Assembly (NCBI RefSeq): GCF_024498215.1
Contig: NZ_CP101806.1
Span: 434,001-498,000, forward strand
Reading direction: 5' to 3'
DNA: 64,000 nt
Source: Mycoplasmopsis caviae
Lineage (GTDB): Bacteria; Bacillota_I; Bacilli_A; Mycoplasmatales; Metamycoplasmataceae
The notes beneath the pieces were generated by a model. It ran no database searches, was not told the origin of the DNA, and saw only the letters and a list, made by a program, of their open reading frames with translations. Numbering within the stretch: the first letter of the stretch is position 1; each line of letters starts with the position of its first letter. Of the stretch, positions 33,141 through 47,408 are shown piece by piece. Made by a program: the position numbers and the translations under genes.

Positions 33141-36100
33141 ATGTCAACCAGATCGGTAAAGGCAAAAAAAGTACTAGGTTGAGCAATTGCAACAGCAGCA
33201 CTGACTGGCTCAATACTTTTAACCATTATTGCCATAAAAGCACAAAATACTAAAAAGACGAGTGATGAGCAATTTCTTAATAGTCTAAAAATTGAAGGTA
33301 AGGATGTTGAGAAAATTTATGCTTCTGAGGCCAAAGTTACAAATGTTAAGTACGATACGAACTCAGATTATGAAATTAATGTGCTTCCATTAGAAGGGTC
33401 AAATGATTTTACTTCAACAGCATATTACAAGATTGAAGTAACAAATAAGAAAACAGGTAAGATGTTATCAAGGATTGTTCCTGTAACAGGTTTTAAAAAA
33501 TTTGAAGAAGAGAAAATTATTGTAAAAGGTTCAAGGCAATTTGACAGTAAAAGAAAGATGATGGCATATCTTGATGCAATTCCAAAGAACAACCCAAATG
33601 AATTGCGAAAATTTATTGAACGAGAAAAACATTTCATTTTTACAAAAGTGCCAAGTTCATTATCTGTAAGTTTCAAGGAATATTTAGTTGCACAATCTAA
33701 CAATCAAGAAATTGTGAGAGTAACTTTTGTTCTAAATGGTTTAGTATCAAATGACACTTTTGCCAATAACACTATAAAACAGGCGAAAAAATCATTTAAC
33801 AACCAAGAAAAAGTGTTTGAATTTAAACTAAGTGATTTAGTTAATCAATCTACAACAAATACAGAAGAACAAGCAAGACAAAGACTAAATGAACTTAGGG
33901 AAAAATATATACTCTTAAAAAATGAGACAACAGATGCTAAAAATGAAGCATTAGTTCCATTTATAGATAAGTATGAAAACACATTAACTTCAATAACAAC
34001 TCATATTGCAGAAATTGATGCGATTTTGAATGATACAACAAAATCAGCATTAGATAACTATGAACAACTTGGTGAAAAATATGAAGCTGATCTTCTTGCT
34101 AAAAACAAGATTGATTTGGAACAAGATATCAATAAAACTGAAGCATTAAAGGATAAATATGCAGGTGAAGTTGCATATCAAACACCTATTAATGAAACAG
34201 TTGAAAAAATAAATGAAGCAAAAGCAAAATTATCTTCAAACAATATTCATGAGATTATAAGTGAGAAAGAAAAAATAAACGAAGCTAAAACTTCATTAAC
34301 AGAAGCATTAACAAATATTTTAAAGAGTGAACAAAGGAAAGCACAAAATGCAACATTCAACTCAAGTGAATATGATTATTTAATTGCTGACATTAAATCG
34401 AGAAGGGCAACACCTGATTCATCACTTAGCGAAGCTGATATATTAACTAAAATTGAGAAACTTGAACAACTTTTAAAATCATCGCAAACAATTGACACTA
34501 TTAAACCTAGTGAAATTTCAACAGCAAGTAACTCTTTATCTTCTGACCTAATAGTCTATAAAACAGCCTTAGAGACAAAATATAATGCATTAAAAGAACA
34601 AGCTAAAAAACTATCTTTTGAGAAAGATTCAATTGAAAATATTATAAATTATCATTCTAATAAGATTGATGATACTACAACATCAAAAGAAAATGTACAA
34701 GCTCAAATTGACCTGTTTAAAGCAATTTTAAATAATCCTGGTTTTGAAGCAAAATATAACGATTTGGAAAAAGACAAAAATAAACACAAAGCTACATTTG
34801 AAGGTAATTTAACAAAAGCAAATGAATTGATTGAAATTCTTGATGAAGGATTGAGCTATTATACAGATTCAAAAAACAAATTAGAAGAAGTTAAAGCTAA
34901 AGTTTTAGAATTTGTTAATCAATTTAGCGCAAAAACAACATCAATTGGCACAAAAGTTATTAATTCATCATTAATTGACCTAAACACATATGTTGAAGGT
35001 CAAAAAACTGCTATCACAACAGCCCGTGAAGGTAGTTATAGAACAATTGCATCTTCTATTAAATCAAAATATGAAAATACAGAAATATATAAAGAATATA
35101 TTGCTTCTAATTTAACAGCATTAACAAATGCAAGCACAATTGAAATTGATGCTTGTTATCAATTAATAAATAAGCTTTATGAATTTGATCTTAATTTAAG
35201 TAAAAAGAATCCTACATATGGAACAAATGTTAAATGAGATCTAAAATTTGCTGAAGAATATGCTAATGAATTTTTAGCAAAACAAAATGCAGATTTTACT
35301 AATTACTTCTTATTAGATGATCATTACAATGAAGCACTAAACATAATCTTAAAAGCAAATAATGTTATTAATGCAATTCATGAAAAACACGCAAAAAGCA
35401 TGGACGATAAACAAGAAAATATTTATCGTGTATTTTATGAAAAAATATTAGCTATTTATAAGCAACAAATTAAAGAAGCAAATAAATTTGTTGCTGATAA
35501 TTTAGCTGATGCAAAAACAAGAAGAGAAGAGGCAAAAAATAACTTTAGCCAAAACCTAACAAAAGCAGAAGCATTGATGACAATGATTACTGAAGATGGT
35601 TATACATCTGTTGATCAATTCTACAAAGCATTCGAGTCTGCAATTAATGAAGCAAAAGCATTGGAATTAGATAAAGCTAAACTTAACCAAATTAGAGAGC
35701 AAGCTAAAAAAATAGAAGAAGCAACTAAGTTAGCAACAGAAAGTTACAAAAATTCGCTTCTAGATAAAGCTAGTCTTTACAAAGCAATAATTGAAAGAAA
35801 ATATGCGGAAGTTAGTTCAGCTGAACTTGTTGACATTTATCCACAAACAAAACAATTAATTGAAACATATCTTACAGAAATTAATACTGAACTTAACAAA
35901 CAAAGTCATGAAATTAATGATCTTAGAGCATTAGTTAAGAAACTTACTGAGTTTAATGACAAGTATGATGAAACAAGCAAGAAGGAATTTGACGAATTTT
36001 CTAAAAAATTTGAAGAAGAGTTCAAGAAATTAGAAAAGAATAAAAAAGACTACAAGAAAGAAGAAGTTTCTAAACTCGGTAAAGGTAAGTATCAAGATAG

Positions 36101-39100
36101 TGAATTACCACTTGATGACTTTTTTGGTGCTAATTCAACATATGAAGAAGCAAACAAATATGTAACAGCATCAACTCACAAGGACCAATATGCTGTTTCA
36201 AATACAAAAGCATTACTTGTAAAAATTAAGAAATCATTAACTGATATTGAAACAAAAGTAAGCACATATGAGTCAAATTGAGACTTAGCTAAAACAACTC
36301 TTGAAGCTACAGTTGCAAAAATTGAAAAGTATATTAATGAACATCCAAGTGCATCAAATATTGATGATTTAAAAACAACTCTCCAAGAAGTTAAATCAGA
36401 AATTGATGCAACAAAAATTGAAGAAGTTAATTTAACAAAACTTAAAGAACTTAATGAGAAGTTAAATACTAAGTACCAAAATTATCTTTCAACTGCCGAT
36501 GTTTTATCTGCATCAATTGAAAAACTAAAAAGTGCAATTGAAAAAGTTGAAAATCATATTAAAGAGAGAAAAAACCTAGACAATATTGATGATAGTTATT
36601 ACACAAACTTGATGTCTAATAACAAGATTCAATATAAAGATAAGGCAACTTCAACAGAGTCTGAAAAATCTCTACAAGAAGTTTTAGATGCAATGAAAGC
36701 ACTTTTAACTTCTAGTGACAAAGAGGCAATTGAACACAATACAACATATGCAGATACTTTAATTAGTAAAATTGAGGAAATTAGAACCCAAAATTTAGTT
36801 AGTGTGCAAAATGAAATTAAGACTAAACTTGAAGAATATAATACGCTTAAACAAGAACTGGCAACATTAGATTCGAAAATTTATTATGAAGCACAAATTA
36901 ATAGTCTTGAAGCCAATACAACAGCTCATAGCGATGCTGATGCAATTTCTAAATTAAGCAAAGATGACTTAAAGAAAAAGAGCCAAAAAGAAGTTAGCGA
37001 TGTTAAGGAAAAGATAAGTCAACTTTATCAGTCATTAAAACAAGTAAAAGATGATCGTGAAACTGTTGTTGAAAGAGCCAAGATTGAAAGTACAAATAAT
37101 ATAACTAAAATTAAAGTTTTAAATGAAGAGTTAGAAATTCTTGGATTGAATTCAACTACATATCCAAACTTTAACACAGAAGTACTTCCAATTAAAAATG
37201 CCACAACAGAAAAAAATAATGAAATTTTAAGTGCGATTTCATCTAAGTCAAATCAAGAAATAACAACAGCAATTAATGAAGCGGAAGCAGCTATTAAAGC
37301 TCTTGAAGAATGAATTAAAAATTACAAGACAAAAGTTAAACAAGAATTATATGAAAACATTGCAAAAATCAAGAAACTAGGCAAATACATTCAAGATAAT
37401 TCAACAAACTTAACATTACCAACTGATTATACAAGCAAGTTAAACAAGATTGAGAACAACGTTTCTAGTGACAATCTTGAACAATTAAAGTTAGGTTTAA
37501 CAACTTCAAGAGAATTAATTAAGCAATTAGAAGACTTGATTAAAGCAAAAACACAAGAAATTAGTGCCAAAGCTAAAACGCTTAGTGAAGAAATTGAAAC
37601 TGAAAAAGCTGAAGATGACTCTTGAATGTCACCTGCTCAAAAAGAAGAAATTAAGCAGTTATATGAAGCATCAAAAGAACTATTTTCTTCAATAAAAGAA
37701 GCTGGTACATCGCCAGAGCATACAAAAGGTCAAGGTGTTGACCAAGTAAGTAGAAAAATTACCGAAGCACAAGCTAAACTTGAAGAAATTAAACGTAAAA
37801 AAGAAGAATTTAAGAACTCACGTACAAGTTCAATTAGTGAATTAACTGATTTAATGAATAAATTACTTCAAGAAGCTAAAACATTGCCAACTGATCATCC
37901 AAATTATGTTGATGCAGCACATTCATCAATTACTTCAATAATTAACTATCACACTAACACATTTAGCAAAATAGATCAAGCTCAATGAGAAACAAAAACA
38001 AGTGCTGAAATTGAAGCAATTAAAGGTACAATTCTTAGTTATCAAACAAACTTGAATAACTATAAAGATGAAGTAGCAACTAAATATAGAACAGACTTAA
38101 AGAATGCTATTGATACAGCTAATAATAAAGTTACATCAATTACTCAAAAGAATAATGATAAAGATGGTGTTAATCAATCAAGTAATTATGATACAGCAAT
38201 CAATACATATAAGAATCAAAATTTAGATCAATATCAAAAATTAGTAGATGACAACAACAAAGATCTAAGTGCTCTAAAAGATGCTCTTACAAGTGTTAAA
38301 AATTCAAATGAATTAGGTAAAACAACTGTAAATCAAGTTAATACAGAAAAATCTAAACAAATTAGTGATGAGGTTAAAAAGTATAGAGATAAATTAACTG
38401 AAATTCAAGCAAGTTCAATTTATGCAGATTTATATACTGAAATTACAACAGTAATGCATAAGGAATTTATTGCTGAACTAGATACAATTATTGCTAAATA
38501 TTCAAATGATTTAGATACTGAAAAAGACTTAAAAGAATTTAGAACCGACTACGAAAAAATTCAATCTAAGCTTACTGAACTAAATAATAAATTTGAAGAA
38601 CACAAAACACAAAGAGAAACATTATTAAATGAATTAGCTACAAACTATACAAAAATAGTTGAGTATGCTGCTTATTTAGATGCAGATATTAAATTACCAT
38701 TAACAAAACAATTGGTAAGCGATGCACAAAATGATCTAGACGCTCATTTCAAAAAAATGACATTAACTATGTTAAAAGAGCAAAAGTCAGCAAGTGGTCA
38801 ATATACAAAAGTTATCAATGAAATAAGCAAATATGATTCAGATTTAACTGCAAAATTAGAAGAGATAATTGCAGAAGTTAAGAAAACTGAATGAGAAAAA
38901 ATCAAGGAAGTATTAACTAACAATCCTGAATTTTCAACTGAAAAAGCCGAATACGATGCATTATTAACAACAGAATTATTGAATAAAGCAAATAGTGGTG
39001 TACAAGAATTAAAATCAATTCTTCCACACTTAAAAACTGCCGAAGATAAACTAAGTTCAATAAATGAATTAAAAGCAAAATTGTTAGAAAAAATCAACAA

Positions 39101-42100
39101 GAAGTTTAATGAAAAAATCGATGAACTTAAAAACACATACAACGATACGAAAACAAAACTAGAAGAGAAAATAACAAATACAAAATATGCTGACATTAAA
39201 GCAGAACTTGAAAAAATTAGAGATGATAACAACTCAATTGGTACTGCAATCACAAACAAAATTGACTCAACATTAAATAATGATGAGTCTAATGCATATA
39301 AAGTTAGAGTTACAAATGATAATAATGAAAAGACTGTTGAAGAGTTAGATAAACTAATCCAACAAGCTAAAAAAATGAAGCAAGATTATGAAAGCAAAAT
39401 TGTCGCATATGAAACAGAATGAAATAGTAAAAAAGAAGAAGTTGTAAATCTTGCAAAAGAAATTGAAGATCAAGTTAAGAGCCTAGAAGAAAAGAAGAAG
39501 ACTTCTAGTCTTAATAGTGATGAAGAAAAAGCATTAAAAATTTATAAAGATGCAAAAGAAGAATACGACAATAATACAAAGAATGTAATAGACACCAAAT
39601 CTAAAACAGATCTTGAAGAAACAATTAAAAAATTAAAAGAAGCAAAAGAAAAAGCTAAAGAAGCTCTCAAAAATGCTTCTGTGTCAATTCAAGCAGTTGT
39701 TGATTTAAATGAATTAAAATCAAAACTTGAAATTGATAAGACTAAACTAGAAAGCTATTCAACTCAAAGTGATGAATTTAAGAAAGCAATTGGAAATAAC
39801 CTAAGTAATTTCAAAAATTACTTAACAACTGCAATTAGTGAAATTGATACATTAAAAAATAGTATTAATAGCAATGGTTTAACCACTGAAAATCAAACAA
39901 AATTAACTGAACTTAAAAATAAATATTCATCTACTCCTGAAAAGGATAAAAAAGTATTTGAATTTATTGAAAGTAAACTATTTGCTTACAACGATTTATT
40001 TAACTGACATCAAATTAATTTAACTAAAGTATCGAATACAAAACTAAAACAAAAATTAGATTCTAAATACAACGAATTCAAAACTGAGATTAGTAATTTC
40101 ACTTTGCAAAATGTTAAAGATTCAAATGTTGACATTGATGATCTTACAACTAAACATAAAGCAATAGTTGATAAATGAACTATTGATGCTGAATTAACAA
40201 AAGTAAGCAAATATCTTAAATATGTTGAAGTAGCAGCTAAATTTGAATCATTAATTATGACTATCGAAAAGTCATATAATAATCAAGTTGGTGGTTATGG
40301 AGAAGTTGCTGCTTACAAACAATTTAAAGCAGAAGTTCAACAACTTAATGCTGGTAATATTTCAATTGAACAATTATTAAATAATTATGAATCTAAGAAG
40401 CAAGAAAAACTTACTAATGGAAATGTACCTGAAAATGCAGATTGATATCAAGGCGAAATAAAAAGAATTGAAGAAATTAGTGCAGATAACAATAAAAAAA
40501 TTAACGATAAGTTAATTGAGATTGACAAAGCTAATATTGAAAAATTAAAAGAATTTGTCAAAGAATTAGAAGCACTTAAAACAATATATAGCAATTCAAG
40601 CATTAAATTTACAAGTTCAAACTTAACATCAATTACTAATAAAATAAATTCAATAAATGAAACTATTAATAAGAACGAAAAAGCCTTTAAAACAGAAGAA
40701 TTAGTAAAATCAAAAGACCAAACAATTAAAGATAAAACCTTATTAGCATACTTTGAATTTAGAACACAAACAACAAGTAAATATAATGAACTTAATGCAC
40801 TTAGTTCTAATGAATTAGTTGCAGAGGTTATGAAGTGATTGCTTGACAATGACCCTAAAGAAAACATTGTTGTTAATAAATATGTAATTGACAAATTAAA
40901 TGAACTAAAGAATACTAAATATTCTCAATCATCATTTGATAATAAATTTAACCCAAACCCACAGAGTGTTGAAATTGAAAAGGTCAAGGAATTAGTTAAA
41001 TATCTTGAAGATCTTGCTAAAGATTACAAAGATATTAAAGAAGAAATTGAAAAAGGTAAGTTTGAAGAACTTAAGAAATTAATTGAGTTTTACTATGAAG
41101 CTAGATACAAAGTTGAAATGGTTAAAACCAAGAATTTCAAAGAATATAAACTATTTATTGAGAACTCAGGCAAAGGTTCATTAAAAGCCATTAATGAAAT
41201 TAAGAATTCAATTGATACAAAAGACAAAAAGTATCAAGATTTATTAGATAAATATTTCTATGAAAAATTGAATACATCAAATACTGCAAGAGAAAACAGT
41301 TTATTAGTAGATAACTACAATAAATATTTCATTGATGCTAACGGTAACTTATTAGGTCAAATTTCACACAGTAGTGAAGAGGACAAAATAAACAAATATC
41401 GTGCATATGCAAACATTGAAACTATCTACAAACATGCTGATACATTTGGTAATGTTGCACTTGCTAGATATATTAAGCACTCAGGTATTATGAACACATT
41501 GTTCTATGATTTAGGTAAGGATGCATCAGGGTCTAGATTTAGAACAGCAACTAACAAAGCAACATGAGATGACCAAAAATTCTTAGGTTATGATATGAGT
41601 CTGGATGAAAATATGCTTGCATACAATAAGACAAATCATAATTATAATAATGGTTATAGAACAATTATGATTGTGGGTGGTTTTGCTAAGTATGTAAGCG
41701 ATCACTTAAATGACAAAAATGCTATATTCTCGTCTAGTGATAACTCACAATTATGGTCATACATATTTGATGCAAAAACTCAAACATTAGATTTTACAGC
41801 ATTGAATTATGTTAAGGAATTTACTGCGAATAGTTCTAATATTAAAGTTGCTAAATATGTATTTGACTGAAATAGAGGTGAAGGTATTAGTGACAAAGCT
41901 AAAGTTGCTAAATTTAATAAAGATGACGCAATTACAAAGGAATTAAGTTACAGTGGTGTTGCAAAGTTTGGAGAATTATTTAACTTTAACAAAGTTATTA
42001 TTCCGGATGGTGAATTGTTTGCTCAACAAGTTGTAATTCCATTATTAAGAGATGAAACAAAGTTCCCAGAAGCAAAAGGTCAAAAAACTACAATAATTCT

Positions 42101-42815
42101 TCCATCAACTGATTTTAGATATAGTTACAGAATGCAAATGTTATATAGTTACTATAAAGATGAAAAATATGTAAGTTACATTCCTAGCCCAGGATATGCA
42201 TATGACAAACGCTATAAATCTCAACATATCGAATTTGTTGCTGAAAACATGCAATTTATGGCTGATACATTGTATTCTGAAAATAATCATATGTGATATA
42301 ACATAACAAGAAATAAAGGTATTCTTCACCAATATTATTTCCCTATATTTAAATATCATTTCTCAAAAAATAACAATAATAATTATGTTGATATGATGAG
42401 CACATTAAAATATGTTCTTGAATCTAAATATTCTAGAGCTAATAATTCGCCATATACATATTGTTTGAATATTGATTCGTTTGATGTTTATAAGAAACAT
42501 GTTATTACAAGAGATGCTAAAACAAAATATGAATCTTTAATTTATTACATTAATTCAAGAATGAGCAGTGCCAACAATAAAGAAGAGGGCGCCAAAACAA
42601 TTGTAAAAGAAATAAACAATTCATTAAATACAATTAATAATAGTCCTAACACTTGTTGATCTGGTAAAGCGAATGAAACAGGTAAAACAGACGATCAAAA
42701 GCCTCACATAACATTTAGCATTGCAATATTTGATGATAAGAATAAATATGATTATTATAAAACAAGAACAAGTAATTATCGTTTCTACTTGAATGATACT
42801 AAAGCCGATATTTAA
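33141..42815 (+). CDS. Giant coiled-coil surface protein (3,224 residues)
   Basis: One uninterrupted frame of 9,675 bases, broken only by Trp-TGA codons. An N-terminal hydrophobic segment (about residues 13-33) with basic residues before it is a signal anchor or signal peptide with no lipobox. Residues about 40-120 look globular, and about 180-2,700 are almost wholly Lys/Glu/Asn-rich helix with coiled-coil heptads. Single Trp residues punctuate the rod at about 699, 1047, 1391, 1495, 1616, 1918, 2094, 2289, 2346, 2435 and 2566, often as E/D-x-W before a new helical stretch, suggesting diverged modules. The last about 500 residues are aromatic-rich and globular (FRYSYRMQMLYSYYKDEKYV). This design recalls Lmp-type or Gli349/Gli521-type mycoplasma surface proteins; adhesion is inferred. 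It contains two 11-mer copies. Confidence 0.88.
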
Positions 42816-42822
42816 TAAATTT

Positions 42823-42853
42823 AAAATACTTGCACACATGCAAGTATTTTATT
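42823..42853 (+). terminator. Terminator of the giant gene
   Basis: AAAATACTTGCA (42823-42834) pairs perfectly with TGCAAGTATTTT (42839-42850) with a 4-nt loop, 8 bases after the stop. Confidence 0.85.
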
Positions 42854-42888
42854 TGCAATTTTCCTAATATGGCTATTTGATAGATTAA

Positions 42889-44004
42889 TTATTCAATTGG
42901 TTTAGAACCATCTGCGAGATTAACTGCAGTAAATATATCCTTAATTTTTGCTTCTCCAATTGTTCTAGAAGTTAACGCTTTCAATTTATCAGTTAATTTT
43001 TGACATCATAGTCTTGCATCATTAGCGTATTTAAATCCAGCCTCGATAAATTCATTATTTTGAATTTTGTTAATAAGGTTGCCGAAATTTAACTTAACAC
43101 TATCTCACAGTATTTTAAGTTGTTTTTTTTCAGAATCAGTTACATCCTTTAAAAATTCGTCTATTTTAGATGAATCACTATTAAAGTTGTTACTAATTTC
43201 ATCTTTTAAGGTTAATAGAACATTGAATAACTCATAAATCATATTACCAATTGCATGGGAGTGATTGTGGCCAGTTTTAGGATCCTGAGTTCCATAAGTT
43301 GCTACTAAATATTGCTTCCCTTTTGGTTTCCAAGCACCTTTGCTCAAGTTTGCTATAACATTTGAAATTGCCTTATATTCTCTAGTAATAACACTTTCTC
43401 AATTTTCGTCTTTAATCTGTTTATTTTGCTCAATATTTATAATTATTTTATAAAAAACACTCCTTGTGTTTTCATTTTCTTCATCAAGAAAAGAATCTAA
43501 CCTTCTTGAATTATTAAAAATTTGAGAGTTAACATCGTGAGCTAAATAGTGTAATTTTTCGAAGAAGTCAAAAAAATTTCTATTTTGAGTTTGATTTGAA
43601 AAGAAGGTTAAATCATTTATATGGTTAGTAATTTTAGAACTAAATTCTTTCATTAATGAATTTAGTTCTTTGCTATCCCTAACAACAATTTTAGTAAAAT
43701 TACTGCCTAAAATAATATCCATCATTTCGCAAATTTTAACTATATTATCCTTGTTGGCTGAACCTGTTAAATCTAGTGATTTATCATATAGAACTCTGTC
43801 GCTATAAGCAAAAGCAAGATTTTTTTTAGAATCTTCAAGTAAGGATAAATATTCTTTAATTTCACTAACAATATGAGTATTTTTTACGACTTTATCTTGT
43901 TGTGTTGAAGTGACACAACTTGCACTTATACCCATAGGTAAACAAGTTGTTAAGGCAACAAAAGGGTAATATATTTTTAGTTTTTTTTTGTAATTAATTT
44001 TCAT
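42889..44004 (-). CDS. Prolipoprotein convergent to the giant gene
   Basis: 371 residues. ATG 44004 (MKINYKKKLKIYYP) was preferred over an upstream ATG at 44025, because the basic-then-hydrophobic signal peptide begins there; AGG lies about 9 bases before it. Lipobox region GISASC (Cys about 30). The mature protein is helical and polar, with a His-rich TGHNHSHAIGN segment near residue 250 that might bind metal; no family is recognised. The signal-peptide codons include an A9 run (T9 on the plus strand, 43981-43989), a possible slippage site. Confidence 0.75.
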
Positions 44005-44091
44005 AAAAGACCTATTTCTACACAAAAAATTACCATTTTTATATATTTATTATATATTAAGCAGATAAAAAAGCATAAAAAAGGTAAAGTT

Positions 44092-44192
44092 TACTGGTGT
44101 TGTGCTATTATATAGTTGCAGCTTTGAGAAAGGCTGCCAGTGCATTTTTGTTTTTTTATCTCTTCTTCATTTTTCTAGACAAATTTGCACTG
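44092..44192 (+). ncRNA. Structured intergenic element, possible small RNA (unassigned)
   Basis: No gene lies in 44005-44491. Within it, TATTATATA (44106-44114) resembles a -10 box with TG just upstream. It is followed at 44118-44137 by an 8-bp stem GCAGCTTT / AAGGCTGC closed by a GAGA (GNRA-type) tetraloop, then a broken T run (44145-44157). CAGTGCA (44138-44144) can also pair with TGCACTG (44186-44192). It matches no RNA family I can name; it lacks the SRP RNA core. It could also be the leader of the lipoprotein gene on the other strand. Confidence 0.3.
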
Positions 44193-44430
44193 TAAAATAA
44201 ATTAAGTTCTCTCATTTGTGACTAATAAACAAAATAAGACAAATTAAAATAAGTTAAAGTACAGAATTTAATATTTCTAGTTATCATTATTAAATTATCC
44301 CTTTCTATTCAATTTTCGTATCGTACTTGTTAGCTTTAAATAATTTTCATAATTATTTTTTATTTAAGGTCTTTACAAATTTAAACACTTTCATCTGTAC
44401 TTTTGTGTTTATATCAATATTATTAATAAT

Positions 44431-44453
44431 GCAGGCTAACCGCCTGTTTTTTT
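44431..44453 (+). terminator. Orphan terminator upstream of ligA
   Basis: CAGGC (44432-44436), loop TAACC, GCCTG (44442-44446), then T7. It points rightwards but no plus-strand gene precedes it for 1.6 kb, so it ends either an unseen RNA or a ligA leader (attenuator). The remaining 44193-44430 is AT-rich with nothing supportable. Confidence 0.6.
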
Positions 44454-44491
44454 ATTATAATTAACTCACTATTAATAATATAAGGAAGATT

Positions 44492-46474
44492 ATGAATAAA
44501 AGCGAGATCAAAAATAAAATTGTTGAGTTAAGAGATAAATTAAATAAGTGAAATAAAGAATATTATCAAGATAATAATCCCTCTGTCAGTGATCTTGAAT
44601 ATGATAAGACACTGCTCGAATTAGAAGAATTAGAAAAAAAATATCCACAATATATTTATGCTGGTAGCCCGAGTTTAATATTAGGTTCTTTTGCGGACAA
44701 TAAATTTAAAAAGGTGGTTCACAAAAAACCTATGCTTTCACTTTCAAAAGCATATGAGTATGCCGAGATTGAAAAGTTTGTATCTAACATTGAAAAGATT
44801 GTACCAATTGAAAATATTAATTTTTCAGTGGAGCCAAAAATTGATGGTCTTTCGATTTCACTACATTATAAAAATGGTTTCTTAAGCCAAGCATTAACTA
44901 GAGGCGATGGGCAAGAAGGCGAGGATGTAAGTGAAAATATTTATCAAATTAAATCGATTCCAAAATTTATTAACTATGATGCTGAATTAGAAGTAAGAGG
45001 CGAAATATTTTTACCAAAAGCTCAGTTTAATAGGCTAAATAGTCAATTAATAAGTGCTGGAGAAAAACCTTTTGCTAATCCAAGAAATGCAGCCAGTGGT
45101 ACATTAAGACAACTCGATGCAACAATTGTTAAGCAAAGAAATCTTTCAGCTTTTCTTTATGAGTTAGTTGATCCACACAGTCATAATATCAAGACACAAG
45201 AAGAAGCAATAAATTTTTTAATTAGTTTAGGCATTCCTACAAACCCGCTTTTTAAATTAGTTGAGGTTGAAGAATTAGAAGAAGCGATTAGTTCGTTTGC
45301 AGAAATAAAAGATAAACTTGATTATGATGCAGACGGTTTAGTTATTAAATTAAATGATTTAAGATACTGAGATAAAATGGGTAGAACAGCTAAATTTCCT
45401 AAACACTCAATCGCTTTTAAATATGAAGTTGAAACAGCCACAAGTATTATCAAAGATATAAAAACAACAGTTGGAAGAACTGGGAAAATAACATATATAG
45501 CTAATTTGGAGCCGGTTGAATTAAATCAAACAATTGTAAGAGCAGCCACATTACACAATTTTAATTTTATTAAGGACTTAAACATTAATATTGGCGACCA
45601 GGTTCAAATTGTTAAAGCAGGCGAAATTATTCCAAAAGTTTTATCATTGGTAAAAAAACGCTCAGGTGACACTTTCGAGAAAGTTCAAAATTGTCCTTGT
45701 TGCAATAGTAAGTTAATTGAAATTGAGAATAATGTTGACCAATTTTGTATTAACAATCAATGTGCAGAAATGATAATTAATTCAATTTATCACTTTGCTT
45801 CAAGAAAGTCACTTAATATTGTAGGTTTAGGACTTTCAACAGTTAAGGACTTGTATAAAAATAATTTAGTTAAAAATATTGAAGATATTTTTAATCTACA
45901 TTTACATAAGGAAGAACTACTTAAACTAGAACGCTATGCCGATCAAAAGGTTAATAATTTATTGAACAACATTGAAAAAGCAAAAGAGTCAACTTTTAGT
46001 AAAATCCTATTTGCATTAGGCATTAAACACATCGGTGAGAGAGCAGCAAAATTAATATCTAAGCAGTATAGCAATTTTTCCCAATTAATCTATGAAAAAG
46101 ACACTTTGGAAAAAATATCAACTATAAATAATATAGGTCCTAAAATAATAGAAAGTCTAAAGGAATATTTAAATAAACAAGAAAACATCGATTTATTACT
46201 TAAATTTGATAACTTGTTTAAATATCAGAAAAATACACAAATTAATAGTGAAAAGTTAACTAATTTATCTTTCGTTATTACAGGTAAGCTAAACAATGCA
46301 CGCGATTATTATATAGACTTAATTGAAACAAATGGTGGCAAAGTTTCTTCATCTGTTTCTGCCAAGACTTCATACCTTTTAGCAGGTGATGATGCAGGAA
46401 GTAAATTAGATAAAGCAAAGAAACTAAATATTAAAATAATTAATGAAGATGAATTTAACCAACTTTTAAAGTAG
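44492..46474 (+). CDS. ligA: NAD-dependent DNA ligase
   Basis: 660 residues, near the family length of about 670. The adenylation motif with the lysine nucleophile is VEPKIDGLSI near residue 117; RGEIFLPKAQF and NPRNAASGTLRQLD follow. Then come the OB fold, a zinc finger (CPCCNSK and CINNQC), helix-hairpin-helix repeats (LGIKHIGERAAKLI) and a C-terminal BRCT domain (TNLSFVITGKLNN). It seals nicks in replication and repair using NAD. It starts at ATG 44492 behind AAGGAAGA. Confidence 0.96.
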
Positions 46475-46568
46475 CATCATTTTCATATATTTTTTAAATT
46501 TTGTAAATCTATTAAATATTTTTATTTATAACTTTAATATAATTTTAAAAATTAATCAAGGAGTTATT

Positions 46569-47325
<757 letters not shown>

Positions 47326-47327
<2 letters not shown>

Positions 47328-47357
47328 AAATTAGTCCTTTCAGTTGGACTAATTTTT
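47326..47357. terminator. tpiA terminator
   Basis: AAAAATTAGTCC (47326-47337) pairs with GGACTAATTTTT (47346-47357). It overlaps the stop codon; an 11-mer copy (47381-47391) lies between it and the end of nagB. Confidence 0.85.
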
Positions 47358-47408
47358 ATTATTCATTTTTACAAAAAAACCTGTTTTATAGACTTATTTG
47401 AGAAATTA

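Noticed and set aside
38798-39259. Long antisense frames within the giant gene (also 40448-40894)
   Set aside because: They mirror the low-complexity Lys/Glu-rich coding strand, giving Ser/Leu/Phe-rich peptides with no start signals.
33141-42815. A dozen separate genes under the standard code
   Set aside because: All pieces are in one frame and joined by TGA only, which is Trp here; no other stop codon interrupts it.
44092-44192. Signal recognition particle RNA or other standard housekeeping RNA
   Set aside because: The conserved SRP core (GGTCAGG ... GGAAGCAGCC type) is absent, and no tRNA cloverleaf or CCA end is present.
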